A stretch of 64,000 bases of DNA, taken from positions 1-64,000 of the forward strand of contig NZ_ATXQ01000003.1 of assembly GCF_000421765.1 (NCBI RefSeq), given 5' to 3'. How positions within the stretch are numbered: the first letter of the stretch is position 1; each line of letters starts with the position of its first letter. Shown here one piece after another: positions 55,769 through 64,000 of the stretch. The notes below the pieces were generated by a model that was not told the origin of the DNA, searched no databases, and saw nothing but the letters and a program-made list of their open reading frames with translations. Origin of the DNA: Denitrificimonas caeni DSM 24390 (GTDB lineage: Bacteria; Pseudomonadota; Gammaproteobacteria; Pseudomonadales; Pseudomonadaceae). The position numbers and the translations under genes were made by a program.

Positions 55769-57601
55769 TTATTCACCACCCAAAAAACCACCAGACTGGC
55801 GATTCCATAAGCGCGCATACAAACCGTTTTTCGCCAACAACTCTTGATGGCTGCCCACTTCTACGATTTGACCTTGATCCATCACTACCAAACGATCCAT
55901 AGCGGCAATGGTGGATAAACGATGAGCAATCGCGATGACGGTTTTGCCTGCCATTAAGTCATATAGGCTTTCTTGAATCGCCATCTCCACTTCAGAATCC
56001 AAGGCGCTGGTGGCTTCATCAAGAAGCAAAATCGGCGCATCTTTGAGCATCACTCTGGCAATAGCAATACGCTGACGCTGGCCACCGGACAGTTTCACCC
56101 CGCGATCACCGACATGCGCATCTAAGCCGCTGCGTCCTTTGGCGTCAGATAAGGAGGGAATAAACTCTATGGCTTGCGCCCGCTCAATGGCTTGCTGCAA
56201 TTCTTCTTCTGTAGCGTCAGGACGGCCATAGACAATATTTTCGCGCACTGAACGGTGCAGTAATGACGTGTCTTGAGTGACCATACCAATGTGCTGGCGT
56301 AAGGATTGCTGACTGACTTTGGCAATGTCTTGACCATCAATCAAAATCTGCCCGCTGCTGACATCATAAAAACGCAGCAAAATATTCACTAGCGTGGACT
56401 TCCCGGCACCGGAGCGACCGACTAAACCGATTTTCTCGCCAGCTTTAATGTGCAGATTAAAATCACTCATCAGCGGTTTGCCGTTACGGTAGGCAAAGCT
56501 CAGCTGTTTAAACTCGATATCACCTTGGGTGACTTTAAGCTCAGGGGCATCAGGCGCATCCAACAGCTTTACCGGCGTACTGATAGTGTTCATGCCATCT
56601 TGCACGGTGCCAAGGTTTTCAAAGAGCATGGTGGCTTCCCACATAATCCAATGCGACAAACCAATCAAACGCAGCGCCATCGCAATCGCCGCTGCCACCG
56701 CTCCCACACCAATTAAATCTTGCTGCCACAGATACAAGCTCAGGGCTGCGGTGCCGCCGACCAACAGCATATTCAAGCTGTGGTTGAGCAACTCTAAATA
56801 GCTGACCCAGCGCATTTGCGCATGCACAGTGCCCATAAACTCTTGCATGGCTTGCTTGGCATAGCGCGCTTCACGGCCGCCATGGGAAAACAATTTAACT
56901 GTAGCAATATTGGAATAGGCATCGGTGATGCGCCCAGTCATTAACGAGCGCGCATCGGCTTGAGTGCTGGCCAACTGCGCCATACGCGGCACGAAAATTC
57001 TTAAGGTCATGCCAAAAATCACTAACCACGCGACAAAGGGCACCAGTAGCCATGCATCAAAACTGAGTAAAATGACTGCAGTGGTCAGAAAGTAAATCAC
57101 CACATACACCAGCATTTCCGCGCAAATCATAATGGTGTCGCGCACCGCCAAGGCGGTTTGCATCACTTTGGCGGAAATACGCCCAGCAAATTCGTCTTGA
57201 TAAAACTGCATGCTCTGACTGAGCAATAGTTGGTGAAACTGCCAACGTAAACGCATCGGCAGCACGCCTTGCAGCGTTTGAAAGCGTACATTACTGGCAA
57301 TCAACACCCACAATGGACTGAGCACAATCAGCGTTAGCATCGCCAGCAGCGGCGTGCTTTTTTCTGCCCACAATTGCGCTGGGCCATATTGATTCATCCA
57401 ATCCACAATCAAGCCCATCATTTGAAACAAGACTGCTTCAAATACACCAAGACCTGCATTAAACAACACTAACAGCAGCAACCACGGCCCCGCACCACGT
57501 GCACAAGCCCGAACAAAATGACCAATCGTCAGATGTTTCAAAACCAGCGGCTGCTCAGGATAAGGATCAATGCGCCGCTCAAACCAATCAAACCAAGCCA
57601 T
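55769..57601 (-). CDS. ABC exporter, fused permease and ATPase
   Basis: Half-transporter of the MsbA/MdlB type that would act as a homodimer. Six membrane helices (about 40-330) are followed by a nucleotide-binding domain with Walker A VGRSGAGKSTLVNILL, signature LSGGQRQRIAIARVM, Walker B ILLLDEATSALDSE and the switch His in AIAHRLST. The frame opens 23 codons earlier, but MAWFDWFERRIDPYP at 57601 is the natural start; 610 residues. The substrate is unknown (lipid, peptide or drug). Confidence 0.88.
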   Translation of the reverse strand: MAWFDWFERRIDPYPEQPLVLKHLTIGHFVRACARGAGPWLLLLVLFNAGLGVFEAVLFQMMGLIVDWMNQYGPAQLWAEKSTPLLAMLTLIVLSPLWVLIASNVRFQTLQGVLPMRLRWQFHQLLLSQSMQFYQDEFAGRISAKVMQTALAVRDTIMICAEMLVYVVIYFLTTAVILLSFDAWLLVPFVAWLVIFGMTLRIFVPRMAQLASTQADARSLMTGRITDAYSNIATVKLFSHGGREARYAKQAMQEFMGTVHAQMRWVSYLELLNHSLNMLLVGGTAALSLYLWQQDLIGVGAVAAAIAMALRLIGLSHWIMWEATMLFENLGTVQDGMNTISTPVKLLDAPDAPELKVTQGDIEFKQLSFAYRNGKPLMSDFNLHIKAGEKIGLVGRSGAGKSTLVNILLRFYDVSSGQILIDGQDIAKVSQQSLRQHIGMVTQDTSLLHRSVRENIVYGRPDATEEELQQAIERAQAIEFIPSLSDAKGRSGLDAHVGDRGVKLSGGQRQRIAIARVMLKDAPILLLDEATSALDSEVEMAIQESLYDLMAGKTVIAIAHRLSTIAAMDRLVVMDQGQIVEVGSHQELLAKNGLYARLWNRQSGGFLGGE

Positions 57602-57745
57602 ACACTTTTTTACCTTTAAAAATTCAGCACTGCTGCGCTGCAATCGAGCAACAGCAATTAAGCCAATCATTCTAACCTAAGCGCCAGTCAGCACCTTGAG
57701 AGTTTCAAGCTTGAATCGATTAAATCAGCGATTAAGCGCGCCTAT

Positions 57746-57775
57746 TTCCACCTTAGCTTGCAACTCCGCTATAAT
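57746..57775 (+). promoter_or_regulatory. Candidate prfC promoter
   Basis: A perfect -10 TATAAT (57770-57775) lies 44 bases before the prfC start. The best -35 is weak (TTCCAC, 57746-57751, 18-base spacer). It is the only plausible promoter between the divergent ABC gene and prfC. Confidence 0.5.
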
Positions 57776-57819
57776 TGCCGGCTAATTTTTTGATCTTTTG
57801 ATTTTGAGGCGCTATCAGC

Positions 57820-59403
57820 ATGAGCAAACAGGCTGCCGAAGTTGCGAAACGTCGCACGTTCGCTATTATTGCCCACCCGGACGCCGGTAAAACCACCATT
57901 ACCGAACGCTTATTGCTGATGGGACAGGCCATTTCTGTTGCGGGTACGGTTAAATCACGTAAATCGGACCGCCATGCCACCTCAGACTGGATGGCCATGG
58001 AGCAACAACGCGGCATTTCGATTACCACCTCGGTGATGCAATTCCCTTACCGCAAACACATGGTCAACCTACTCGATACCCCAGGTCACGAAGACTTCTC
58101 CGAAGACACTTACCGTACCCTGACTGCGGTCGACAGTGCTTTGATGATGATCGACGGCGGTAAAGGGGTTGAGCCACGCACCATTGCTTTGATGAATGTC
58201 TGTCGTATGCGTGATACGCCAATCATCAGTTTCATCAATAAATTAGACCGTGACATTCGCGACCCAATTGAGTTACTCGATGAAATTGAAGCAGTACTCG
58301 GCCTGAAAGCCGCGCCCATCACTTGGCCGATTGGCTGTTACCGTGAATTTAAAGGCGTGTATCACCTCACCGATGATGTGATCTATGTGTACACCCCAGG
58401 CCATGGCCATGAACGCACCGAGGCAAAACTGATTAAAGGCCTCGACAGCGCCGAAGCCCGTGCGCACATCGGCGATCTATACGATAAATTTGTCGAAGAC
58501 CTCGAACTGGTGCAAGGCGCTTGTCATGAGTTTGAGCGTGCCGAGTTCCTTAAAGGCAAAATGACACCGGTGTTTTTTGGTACCGCGTTAGGCAACTTTG
58601 GGGTTGACCATGTGCTTGATGCCTTTGTGAACTGGGCGCCAGCGCCACAGCCGCGTATGGCCAATGAGCGCGAAATATTGCCTAGCGAACCAACTTTCAG
58701 CGGCTTTGTATTTAAAATTCAAGCCAATATGGACCCGCGCCACCGCGATCGAATTGCCTTTATGCGAGTGTGCTCAGGCAAATATGAGCAAGGCATGAAA
58801 ATGCGTCATGCGCGCACCAAAAAAGATGTTCGCATTACTGATGCGCTGACCTTCTTCTCCAGCGAGCGTGAGCGCCTCGAAGAAGCTTATGCTGGTGATA
58901 TTATTGGTCTGCATAACCACGGCACCATTCAAATTGGTGACACCTTCACTGACGGCGAAGATTTATCCTTTACTGGCATTCCACACTTTGCCCCGGAACT
59001 GTTCCGTCGTGTCCGTTTGGCTGACCCATTACGCGCTAAGCAACTGCGCCAAGGTCTGCAAGAACTGGCCGAAGAAGGTGCTACACAAGTATTCTTCCCC
59101 GAGCGCAACAACGACATTATTCTCGGTGCCATTGGTGTACTGCAGTTTGATGTAGTGGCCAGTCGCCTGAAAGAAGAATACAAAGTGGAGTGCATTTACG
59201 AAGCGATTAACGTCTGGTCAGCACGCTGGATTGAGTGCGACGATAAGAAAAAGCTGCAAGAGTTTAAAGACAAAGCCCACGACAACCTGTCGATTGATGG
59301 TGGCGGTCATCTAACTTACTTGGCACCAACGCGCGTCAACTTAAGCTTGATGGAAGAGCGCTGGCCGGACATTAAGTTTTTAGCCACCCGCGAACACCAC
59401 TAA
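57820..59403 (+). CDS. prfC: Peptide chain release factor 3
   Basis: GTPase that removes RF1/RF2 from the ribosome after termination. The G motifs are [12 protein letters not shown] (G1), [10 protein letters not shown] (G2), DTPGHEDF (G3) and NKLDRD (G4), followed by the RF3 C-terminal domain. At 527 residues it is full length. Gene order prfC then a TatD nuclease is shared with related bacteria. Confidence 0.98.
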   Translation: MSKQAAEVAKRRTFAIIAHPDAGKTTITERLLLMGQAISVAGTVKSRKSDRHATSDWMAMEQQRGISITTSVMQFPYRKHMVNLLDTPGHEDFSEDTYRTLTAVDSALMMIDGGKGVEPRTIALMNVCRMRDTPIISFINKLDRDIRDPIELLDEIEAVLGLKAAPITWPIGCYREFKGVYHLTDDVIYVYTPGHGHERTEAKLIKGLDSAEARAHIGDLYDKFVEDLELVQGACHEFERAEFLKGKMTPVFFGTALGNFGVDHVLDAFVNWAPAPQPRMANEREILPSEPTFSGFVFKIQANMDPRHRDRIAFMRVCSGKYEQGMKMRHARTKKDVRITDALTFFSSERERLEEAYAGDIIGLHNHGTIQIGDTFTDGEDLSFTGIPHFAPELFRRVRLADPLRAKQLRQGLQELAEEGATQVFFPERNNDIILGAIGVLQFDVVASRLKEEYKVECIYEAINVWSARWIECDDKKKLQEFKDKAHDNLSIDGGGHLTYLAPTRVNLSLMEERWPDIKFLATREHH

Positions 59404-59409
59404 GCAAGT

Positions 59410-59434
59410 GCCGCTGGCGACATTCACCAGCGGC
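59410..59434 (+). other. Hairpin after prfC, no U-tract
   Basis: Perfect 8-bp stem GCCGCTGG / CCAGCGGC with a 9-base loop, 6 bases past the prfC stop. A true intrinsic terminator follows at 59446-59474. Confidence 0.5.
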
Positions 59435-59445
59435 TATGTCATCCT

Positions 59446-59474
59446 AAAAGCGCAGGTTAAGCCTGCGCTTTTTT
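59446..59474 (+). terminator. Intrinsic terminator between prfC and tatD-like gene
   Basis: Perfect 11-bp stem AAAAGCGCAGG / CCTGCGCTTTT with a 5-base loop and six T. It ends only 4 bases before the ribosome binding site of the next gene. Confidence 0.9.
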
Positions 59475-59487
59475 GTTGGAGCTGCCG

Positions 59488-60270
59488 ATGCGTCTGATTG
59501 ATAGCCACTGCCATCTCGATTTCCCCGCCTTTGACCAAGACCGCGCCGCGGTAATTGCTCACTGCCAAACACTGGGCGTAGAGAAAATGATTGTGGTCGG
59601 TGTTACCCGTCAGCACTGGTCGCGCCTGTGGGACACTGTTAGTAACCACGATGGTTTGTATGGCGCTTTTGGGCTGCATCCGTATTTTCTCGCTGAACAT
59701 CAAGACAGCGATATTCCAGCTCTGGTCGAGCAACTCAGTCTGTATCGAGATCATCCCAAGCTCTGCGCAGTTGGTGAAATCGGTTTGGATTTTCTGTTGC
59801 AAGAACTCGACCCTAAGCAACAAATCCATTTATTTGAACAGCAAGTCGCCATCGCTGCTGAGTTTAACTTGCCGGTTATTATTCACTCGCGACGTGCCAA
59901 CGCACAGGTTACTGCGATCTTAAAAAAAGCTAAATTATCACGCGCAGGTATTATCCACGCCTTTTCTGGCAGTTATGAAGAAGCTCTGGAATATATCAAA
60001 TTAGGCTTTCTGCTCGGTTTTGGCGGCGCGGCAACTTGGCCACGGGCGACACGCTTACAATCAGTATTAAAGCGCCTACCAATTGCAAGCATTGCTTTAG
60101 AAACCGACAGTCCCGATATGCCTCCCGAGTGGCTGGCTGGACAACGTAACAGTCCTGAACAACTGCCAAGTATCTGTCAGTATCTGGCCGATATCTACGG
60201 CCTATCCAGCACAGCGTTTGCGGCACAGACCAGCACCAATGTGCAGCGTTTATTTGGCTGGACTGTATAA
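59488..60270 (+). CDS. TatD family metal-dependent deoxyribonuclease
   Basis: TIM-barrel hydrolase of the TatD/YcfH/YjjV group. Metal ligands are seen in DSHCHLDFPAF (HxH), GEIGLDF (Glu), IIHSRRA and IHAFSGS (His) and ETDSPDM (Asp). ATG at 59488 is preferred because GGAG lies 6 bases upstream and MRLIDSHCHLD is the family start; 260 residues. Members act as 3'-5' exonucleases or in D-aminoacyl and DNA repair roles, so the exact function is open. It starts 13 bases after a terminator. Confidence 0.9.
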   Translation: MRLIDSHCHLDFPAFDQDRAAVIAHCQTLGVEKMIVVGVTRQHWSRLWDTVSNHDGLYGAFGLHPYFLAEHQDSDIPALVEQLSLYRDHPKLCAVGEIGLDFLLQELDPKQQIHLFEQQVAIAAEFNLPVIIHSRRANAQVTAILKKAKLSRAGIIHAFSGSYEEALEYIKLGFLLGFGGAATWPRATRLQSVLKRLPIASIALETDSPDMPPEWLAGQRNSPEQLPSICQYLADIYGLSSTAFAAQTSTNVQRLFGWTV

Positions 60271-60282
60271 CCTTGCATTCGC

Positions 60283-62313
60283 TCACATCTTAAAAGCACT
60301 AATAAGAGTTTTCAGATGCTCGACCTGAACACTCATATCTTGACTGGCCTGTGCAGTTTCATCAGCACCTTGTGCGGTCAACTCGCCCGTTTGATTAATT
60401 TGCACAATATTCTGATCAATATCGTGTGCAACAGCAGTTTGTTGCTCAGCGGCTGACGCAATTTGCTGAATTTGATCAACAATCATCCCAACCGCAGCTA
60501 AGATATTCTCTAATGCATCCTGTACATCAGCAGACTGCGCCACCGTCTCATTGGCCATCAAATGACTAGCACTCATAGCTTTAACCGCAGAGCTGACACC
60601 ACCATGTAACTGACTAATCATCTGTTCAATTTCTTCCGTGGATTGCTGTGTTCGTCGGGCTAAATTACGCACTTCGTCGGCTACAACAGCAAAGCCTCGG
60701 CCTTGCTCACCTGCGCGCGCTGCCTCAATTGCAGCGTTTAACGCCAACAGGTTAGTCTGTTCAGCAATACCTTTAATAACATCCAATACTTGGCCGATAG
60801 ACTTGCTGTTGGCGGCTAACTGATTAATCACCACCACTGAAGTATCTATTTCTTGCGCCAGCTTTTGAATATTACTGACTTGTTGCTCGACACGCGCCCG
60901 ACCAGTAGTCGTTTCATCATTGACGCTCTGTGCATTACTCACTGCAGCCGCCGCACTGTTAGCGACCTCTTGCGAGGTGGCTGACATTTCATTCATAGCG
61001 GTGGCCACTTGTTCAATTTGTGCGCGCTGCTGAGTCACAGCTTCACTGCTTTGTGCAGAGACGCGCTCAACACGAGTAGCTTGCCCTTCAACGTCATGAA
61101 CAGTGCCATTCACCTGCTCAAGCAGCGCATGAATACGCTGTACAGTTTGATTAAACGCAATACCTAACTCGCCGAGTTCATCTTTACTTTGCACCTTAAA
61201 GTCCGCAGTTAAGTCACCGGCAGCCACTTTACCCATGACTAATCCTAGGCTGCGCAAGCTTGCTCGAGTTGATACATAAAAAGCCCCGTACAGGTAACCA
61301 ATCAGTAAAAAAACCGCTGCTAGAGCACTGATTAATAGCAACATCTGCAAGCGATAAGCGACTAAACGCTCACCCAGCAGAATCTCTAAGTAACTTACGG
61401 TATGACTATTTAATAAGTGAGTCTTATTGATTAATGCTGAAGTGTTCTGGTAAAGCTCATTCCAAGGCTTTTCCAGAGAATCTGCCATAATCACTTCATT
61501 TTCAAACAAACGAAGCGCATCAAGTAATGTCGCACGACTTTCAGTCGCCACTCCATTAAGCGCTTGAAATGCTGCGGCACTGTCTGACAAAGCTTCTTTG
61601 AGCTTCATGTCATACTCAGCATTAAGTTTTTCTAGGCTTACCTGTAACTCATCTAAGCGCGTGCTATTGGTGGAGTCCAAATAACCTCTGGCCATAGAAA
61701 GACTTGCTATTGCTCGTCCTTCACCAAGGCTCAGGGTTACATCAGGCGTCACATCAGTCATCAATGCCACCAAATGACGCACTTCCAGTTGTGTATCTTG
61801 GCTTAAACCTGTTTGACTGGCGATAAAACGGTTAAATAAAATACCAGTGGCTAATAACTCACTCGCCAACACTGCTCTATTTTGCAAAGAAGCTTCATTA
61901 CGAGTTGCCGTCAGACGCTCTAACAACTCATCTCGCTTGACGCCAAAGTCCGCACGCTGCTCTTCATCACCCTCTAACAGCTCTAAAGATTGCCATTGAC
62001 TGCTAATTTTTTGCTGCAAACTCTCGATGCGCTGCTCTAAATCGTCCGTTGCTCCACCTTGGCCAATAACAGCATTGATCCGCACCAAATCATGCCAATC
62101 TTCTAGCTGCGCAGTGGTTTTCAAGCTTAAATCAAGCAATTGCAAACCATTAATTTCAGTTTGCGTGTGAACAAAATCCTGATAAGAATCACGCACCAAA
62201 TAAAAATTCGTGACCAGCATTGGTATAAAAAACAATGCACTGATCAAGCTAAATTTCATGCCAAAACTTAAGCGATTCATCAGTTTGATAGCTGGGTACA
62301 GTAAAATTCTCAC
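60283..62313 (-). CDS. Methyl-accepting chemotaxis protein
   Basis: Transmembrane chemoreceptor, 676 residues. Membrane helices lie near 22-42 and 325-346, enclosing a large helical periplasmic domain of about 280 residues that looks like a helical-bundle sensor. HAMP ([20 protein letters not shown]) and the signalling tip [20 protein letters not shown] follow. Translation starts at GTG with AGGGGA 6 bases before it. A weak FliA-like promoter (TCAA at 62357-62360, GATAATA at 62336-62342) is possible. The ligand is unknown. Confidence 0.92.
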   Translation of the reverse strand: MRILLYPAIKLMNRLSFGMKFSLISALFFIPMLVTNFYLVRDSYQDFVHTQTEINGLQLLDLSLKTTAQLEDWHDLVRINAVIGQGGATDDLEQRIESLQQKISSQWQSLELLEGDEEQRADFGVKRDELLERLTATRNEASLQNRAVLASELLATGILFNRFIASQTGLSQDTQLEVRHLVALMTDVTPDVTLSLGEGRAIASLSMARGYLDSTNSTRLDELQVSLEKLNAEYDMKLKEALSDSAAAFQALNGVATESRATLLDALRLFENEVIMADSLEKPWNELYQNTSALINKTHLLNSHTVSYLEILLGERLVAYRLQMLLLISALAAVFLLIGYLYGAFYVSTRASLRSLGLVMGKVAAGDLTADFKVQSKDELGELGIAFNQTVQRIHALLEQVNGTVHDVEGQATRVERVSAQSSEAVTQQRAQIEQVATAMNEMSATSQEVANSAAAAVSNAQSVNDETTTGRARVEQQVSNIQKLAQEIDTSVVVINQLAANSKSIGQVLDVIKGIAEQTNLLALNAAIEAARAGEQGRGFAVVADEVRNLARRTQQSTEEIEQMISQLHGGVSSAVKAMSASHLMANETVAQSADVQDALENILAAVGMIVDQIQQIASAAEQQTAVAHDIDQNIVQINQTGELTAQGADETAQASQDMSVQVEHLKTLISAFKM

Positions 62314-62610
62314 AGCAGTTCCCCTAAGTATTTCTTATTATCCTTTACTGTTTCGATTGACTGCATGTCATGCCCAGTAAATATTATTTATTTCTAATCT
62401 TGCGGCTTTCATCCCTATAAGTCGAGCATTTCAATTTATCATTTTGTTAGACTATCTATCGACTGAGTCACAAACAACTTAAGGTAAAAAATGAAAGCTC
62501 AGTGCCTTTAACTCTAGAGCTTAGCGCAATGCGCTTAAATGTAGCTGTCTGGCGCGCCGTTCGATGCAGTATCATTTATCACTTTACGCTTTGACGCAGG
62601 CTTAATAATC
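62314..62610. other. Divergent intergenic region between the chemoreceptor and acylase genes
   Basis: 297 bases with no supported gene. AT-rich, with a small inverted repeat AGCGC / GCGCT at 62523-62535. Promoters for both neighbours should lie here; apart from the weak FliA-like match noted for the chemoreceptor I see nothing decisive. Confidence 0.4.
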
Positions 62611-64000
62611 ATGAAACGCTTTTTTGTTTTTTGCATCGTATTGCTCGGTTGCGGTGCTTTAGCTACGACCTGGTACATCCAAGATAAACTTCCACAACGT
62701 TCTGGCAATCTACAACTCACAGCACTGACTGCTGCCGTTGACGTGCGCTATGACGAGCGTGGTGTGCCGCATATTCAGGCACAAAACCAACTGGATGCCT
62801 ACCGTGCCTTAGGCTATGTGCACGCACAAGACCGCCTATTCCAGATGGAAATCATGCGTCGTTTAGCCCGTGGTGAGCTATCAGAAATACTCGGTGCAAA
62901 GACCATTAAGCTTGATCGCTTATTTCGCACGTTGCGTTTACATGAGCACGCACAAAAATATGCACAGAAAGTCGATCAGAGCAGTGCACCAGCACAAGCG
63001 TTACTGGCTTACTTAGACGGAATTAACCAATACCAAGAAAAGGGCGCGAAGCCTTTGGAGTTTGATCTGCTGGGCATCACTCCACGCCCTTTTACTATGG
63101 AAGACACCATGAGCATTGCTGGCTATTTGGCCTATAGCTTTGCTGCAGCTTTTCGTACCGAGCCGACCCTCAGCTATATTCGCCAAGAACTGGGTGATGA
63201 CTATTTAAAGATTTTTGATCTCACCACCCCTAGCGCCGGCGCTATACCAACAGCTGCGCAACCAGTACTGAGCAATAGCGACTGGAGTCATCTAAATGCT
63301 GTAGCGCAGCTCAGCCAAGAAGCTTTATTAGATGTGGGCCTGCCACAATTTGAAGGCAGTAATGCTTGGGTAATGAACGGCGCAAAAACCGCCAGTGGTA
63401 AGCCTCTGTTAGCCGGTGATCCACACATTACATTCTCTGTTCCTGCAGTGTGGTACGAAGCCCACTTACAAGCTCCAGATTTTGAATTGTACGGCCATTT
63501 TCAAGCGCTCAATCCTTTTGCGTTACTGGGACACAACCAAGAGTTTGGTTGGTCAGTTACCATGTTCCAAAATGATGACTTGGATTTAATTGCCTTAAAA
63601 ACCAATCCCGAGGACCCACAGCAGGTCTGGGAAAATGGCCAATGGCAAGCTCTCACGAGCCAAACTCAGTGGATTGTGGTTAAAGATCAAGAGCCAGAGC
63701 AATTGATTCTGCGTAACTCAAGTCATGGCCCCATCATCAATGACATTATTAAAGGTCAAACCAGTGATACACCGGTTGCCATGTGGTGGGCTTTTTTAGA
63801 AACAGAAAACCCGATTCTAGATGCCTTCTATGAACTGAATCGTGCCAATACGTTAGACAAAGCACGCCACGCGGCCAGTCAAATTCATGCGCCCGGACTC
63901 AACGTGGTATGGGCCAATACACAAGGTGATATTGCCTGGTGGGCGGCGGCTAAAATGCCGATTCGCGATAAAAGCGCAGAGCCCTCATTTATTCTCGACA
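62611..64000 (+). CDS. Penicillin acylase family protein (partial, 5' part)
   Basis: Ntn-hydrolase of the penicillin G acylase / acyl-homoserine-lactone acylase family; the frame is open to the window end, so 463 codons are seen and the C-terminus is missing. An N-terminal membrane or signal segment (residues 1-25) precedes the alpha chain (RYDERGVPHIQAQ, YVHAQDRLFQMEIMRR). The beta chain should begin at the nucleophile Ser250 in EGSNAWVMNGAKTASG after autocleavage. It is periplasmic by analogy. Pseudomonads have several such acylases, some of which degrade quorum signals; the substrate here cannot be assigned. Confidence 0.9.
   Translation, partial: MKRFFVFCIVLLGCGALATTWYIQDKLPQRSGNLQLTALTAAVDVRYDERGVPHIQAQNQLDAYRALGYVHAQDRLFQMEIMRRLARGELSEILGAKTIKLDRLFRTLRLHEHAQKYAQKVDQSSAPAQALLAYLDGINQYQEKGAKPLEFDLLGITPRPFTMEDTMSIAGYLAYSFAAAFRTEPTLSYIRQELGDDYLKIFDLTTPSAGAIPTAAQPVLSNSDWSHLNAVAQLSQEALLDVGLPQFEGSNAWVMNGAKTASGKPLLAGDPHITFSVPAVWYEAHLQAPDFELYGHFQALNPFALLGHNQEFGWSVTMFQNDDLDLIALKTNPEDPQQVWENGQWQALTSQTQWIVVKDQEPEQLILRNSSHGPIINDIIKGQTSDTPVAMWWAFLETENPILDAFYELNRANTLDKARHAASQIHAPGLNVVWANTQGDIAWWAAAKMPIRDKSAEPSFILD

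Noticed and set aside
62336-62360. FliA (sigma28) promoter for the chemoreceptor at 60283
   Set aside because: Only a partial match (TCAA, 14-base spacer, GATAATA); not strong enough to list as a feature.

Overview
The window is a stretch of chromosome from a gammaproteobacterium of the Pseudomonas group (Pseudomonadaceae). The gene set points there: Vfr next to an OsmC protein and speD, the RoxS/RoxR redox pair, a RegB-type quinone motif, PiuA/PiuC, a PLP-type SpeC, an Aer transducer behind an ANR box, and the pssA-ilvC-ilvH-ilvI-mrcB order. Base composition looks close to balanced by eye, which is low for classical Pseudomonas and fits the low-GC side branches of the family; this was not computed. 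No mobile element, CRISPR array, tRNA or prophage gene was seen.

Layout. 1-478: 5' end of a 16S rRNA gene on the minus strand, with its boxA leader and two tandem promoters. 479-5156: pssA and the ilvIHC branched-chain operon, which has a long leader. 5157-11369: a DUF4124 protein, YqcC, a TPR lipoprotein, PBP1b, a two-domain kinase and NudF. 11427-15994: thiC under a TPP riboswitch, a TolC-type channel and nadC. 16256-19551: a DUF1631 protein, a small membrane protein and TrmL. 19610-28040: pyruvate dehydrogenase aceE-aceF, glnE and ilvE. 28123-33623: rsmJ, tsaB, adk, a Ycf46-like AAA ATPase, hinT and coq7. 33707-38819: speD, an OsmC protein, vfr, roxS-roxR and a SIMPL-domain protein.

38951-47695 is an iron island. 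It holds a TonB receptor followed by a PepSY membrane protein, DUF2271 and DUF4198 periplasmic proteins and a membrane-anchored FMN/FAD reductase, facing piuA-piuC. Fur-like boxes lie at both outer ends, and a perfect ANR/FNR palindrome sits next to the piuA Fur box. The likely joint role is uptake of ferric chelates followed by reductive iron release in the periplasm.

47724-53007 has speC and then a compact four-gene membrane-maintenance operon: an unrecognised protein with a ribbon-helix-helix-like N-terminus, a PspA/IM30 protein, a YqiJ/NfeD-like protein and a YqiK flotillin. It lies behind a perfect 18-bp palindrome. This is the best candidate here for a little-described system.

53137-64000 holds Aer, a LysE exporter, an ABC exporter, prfC, a TatD nuclease, a second chemoreceptor and the first 463 codons of a penicillin-acylase-family enzyme that runs off the end. 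Most of the window is core housekeeping. The unusual material is mainly regulatory: structured 5' leaders on ilvI, speD and thiC, and several strong gene-end hairpins without a U-tract.
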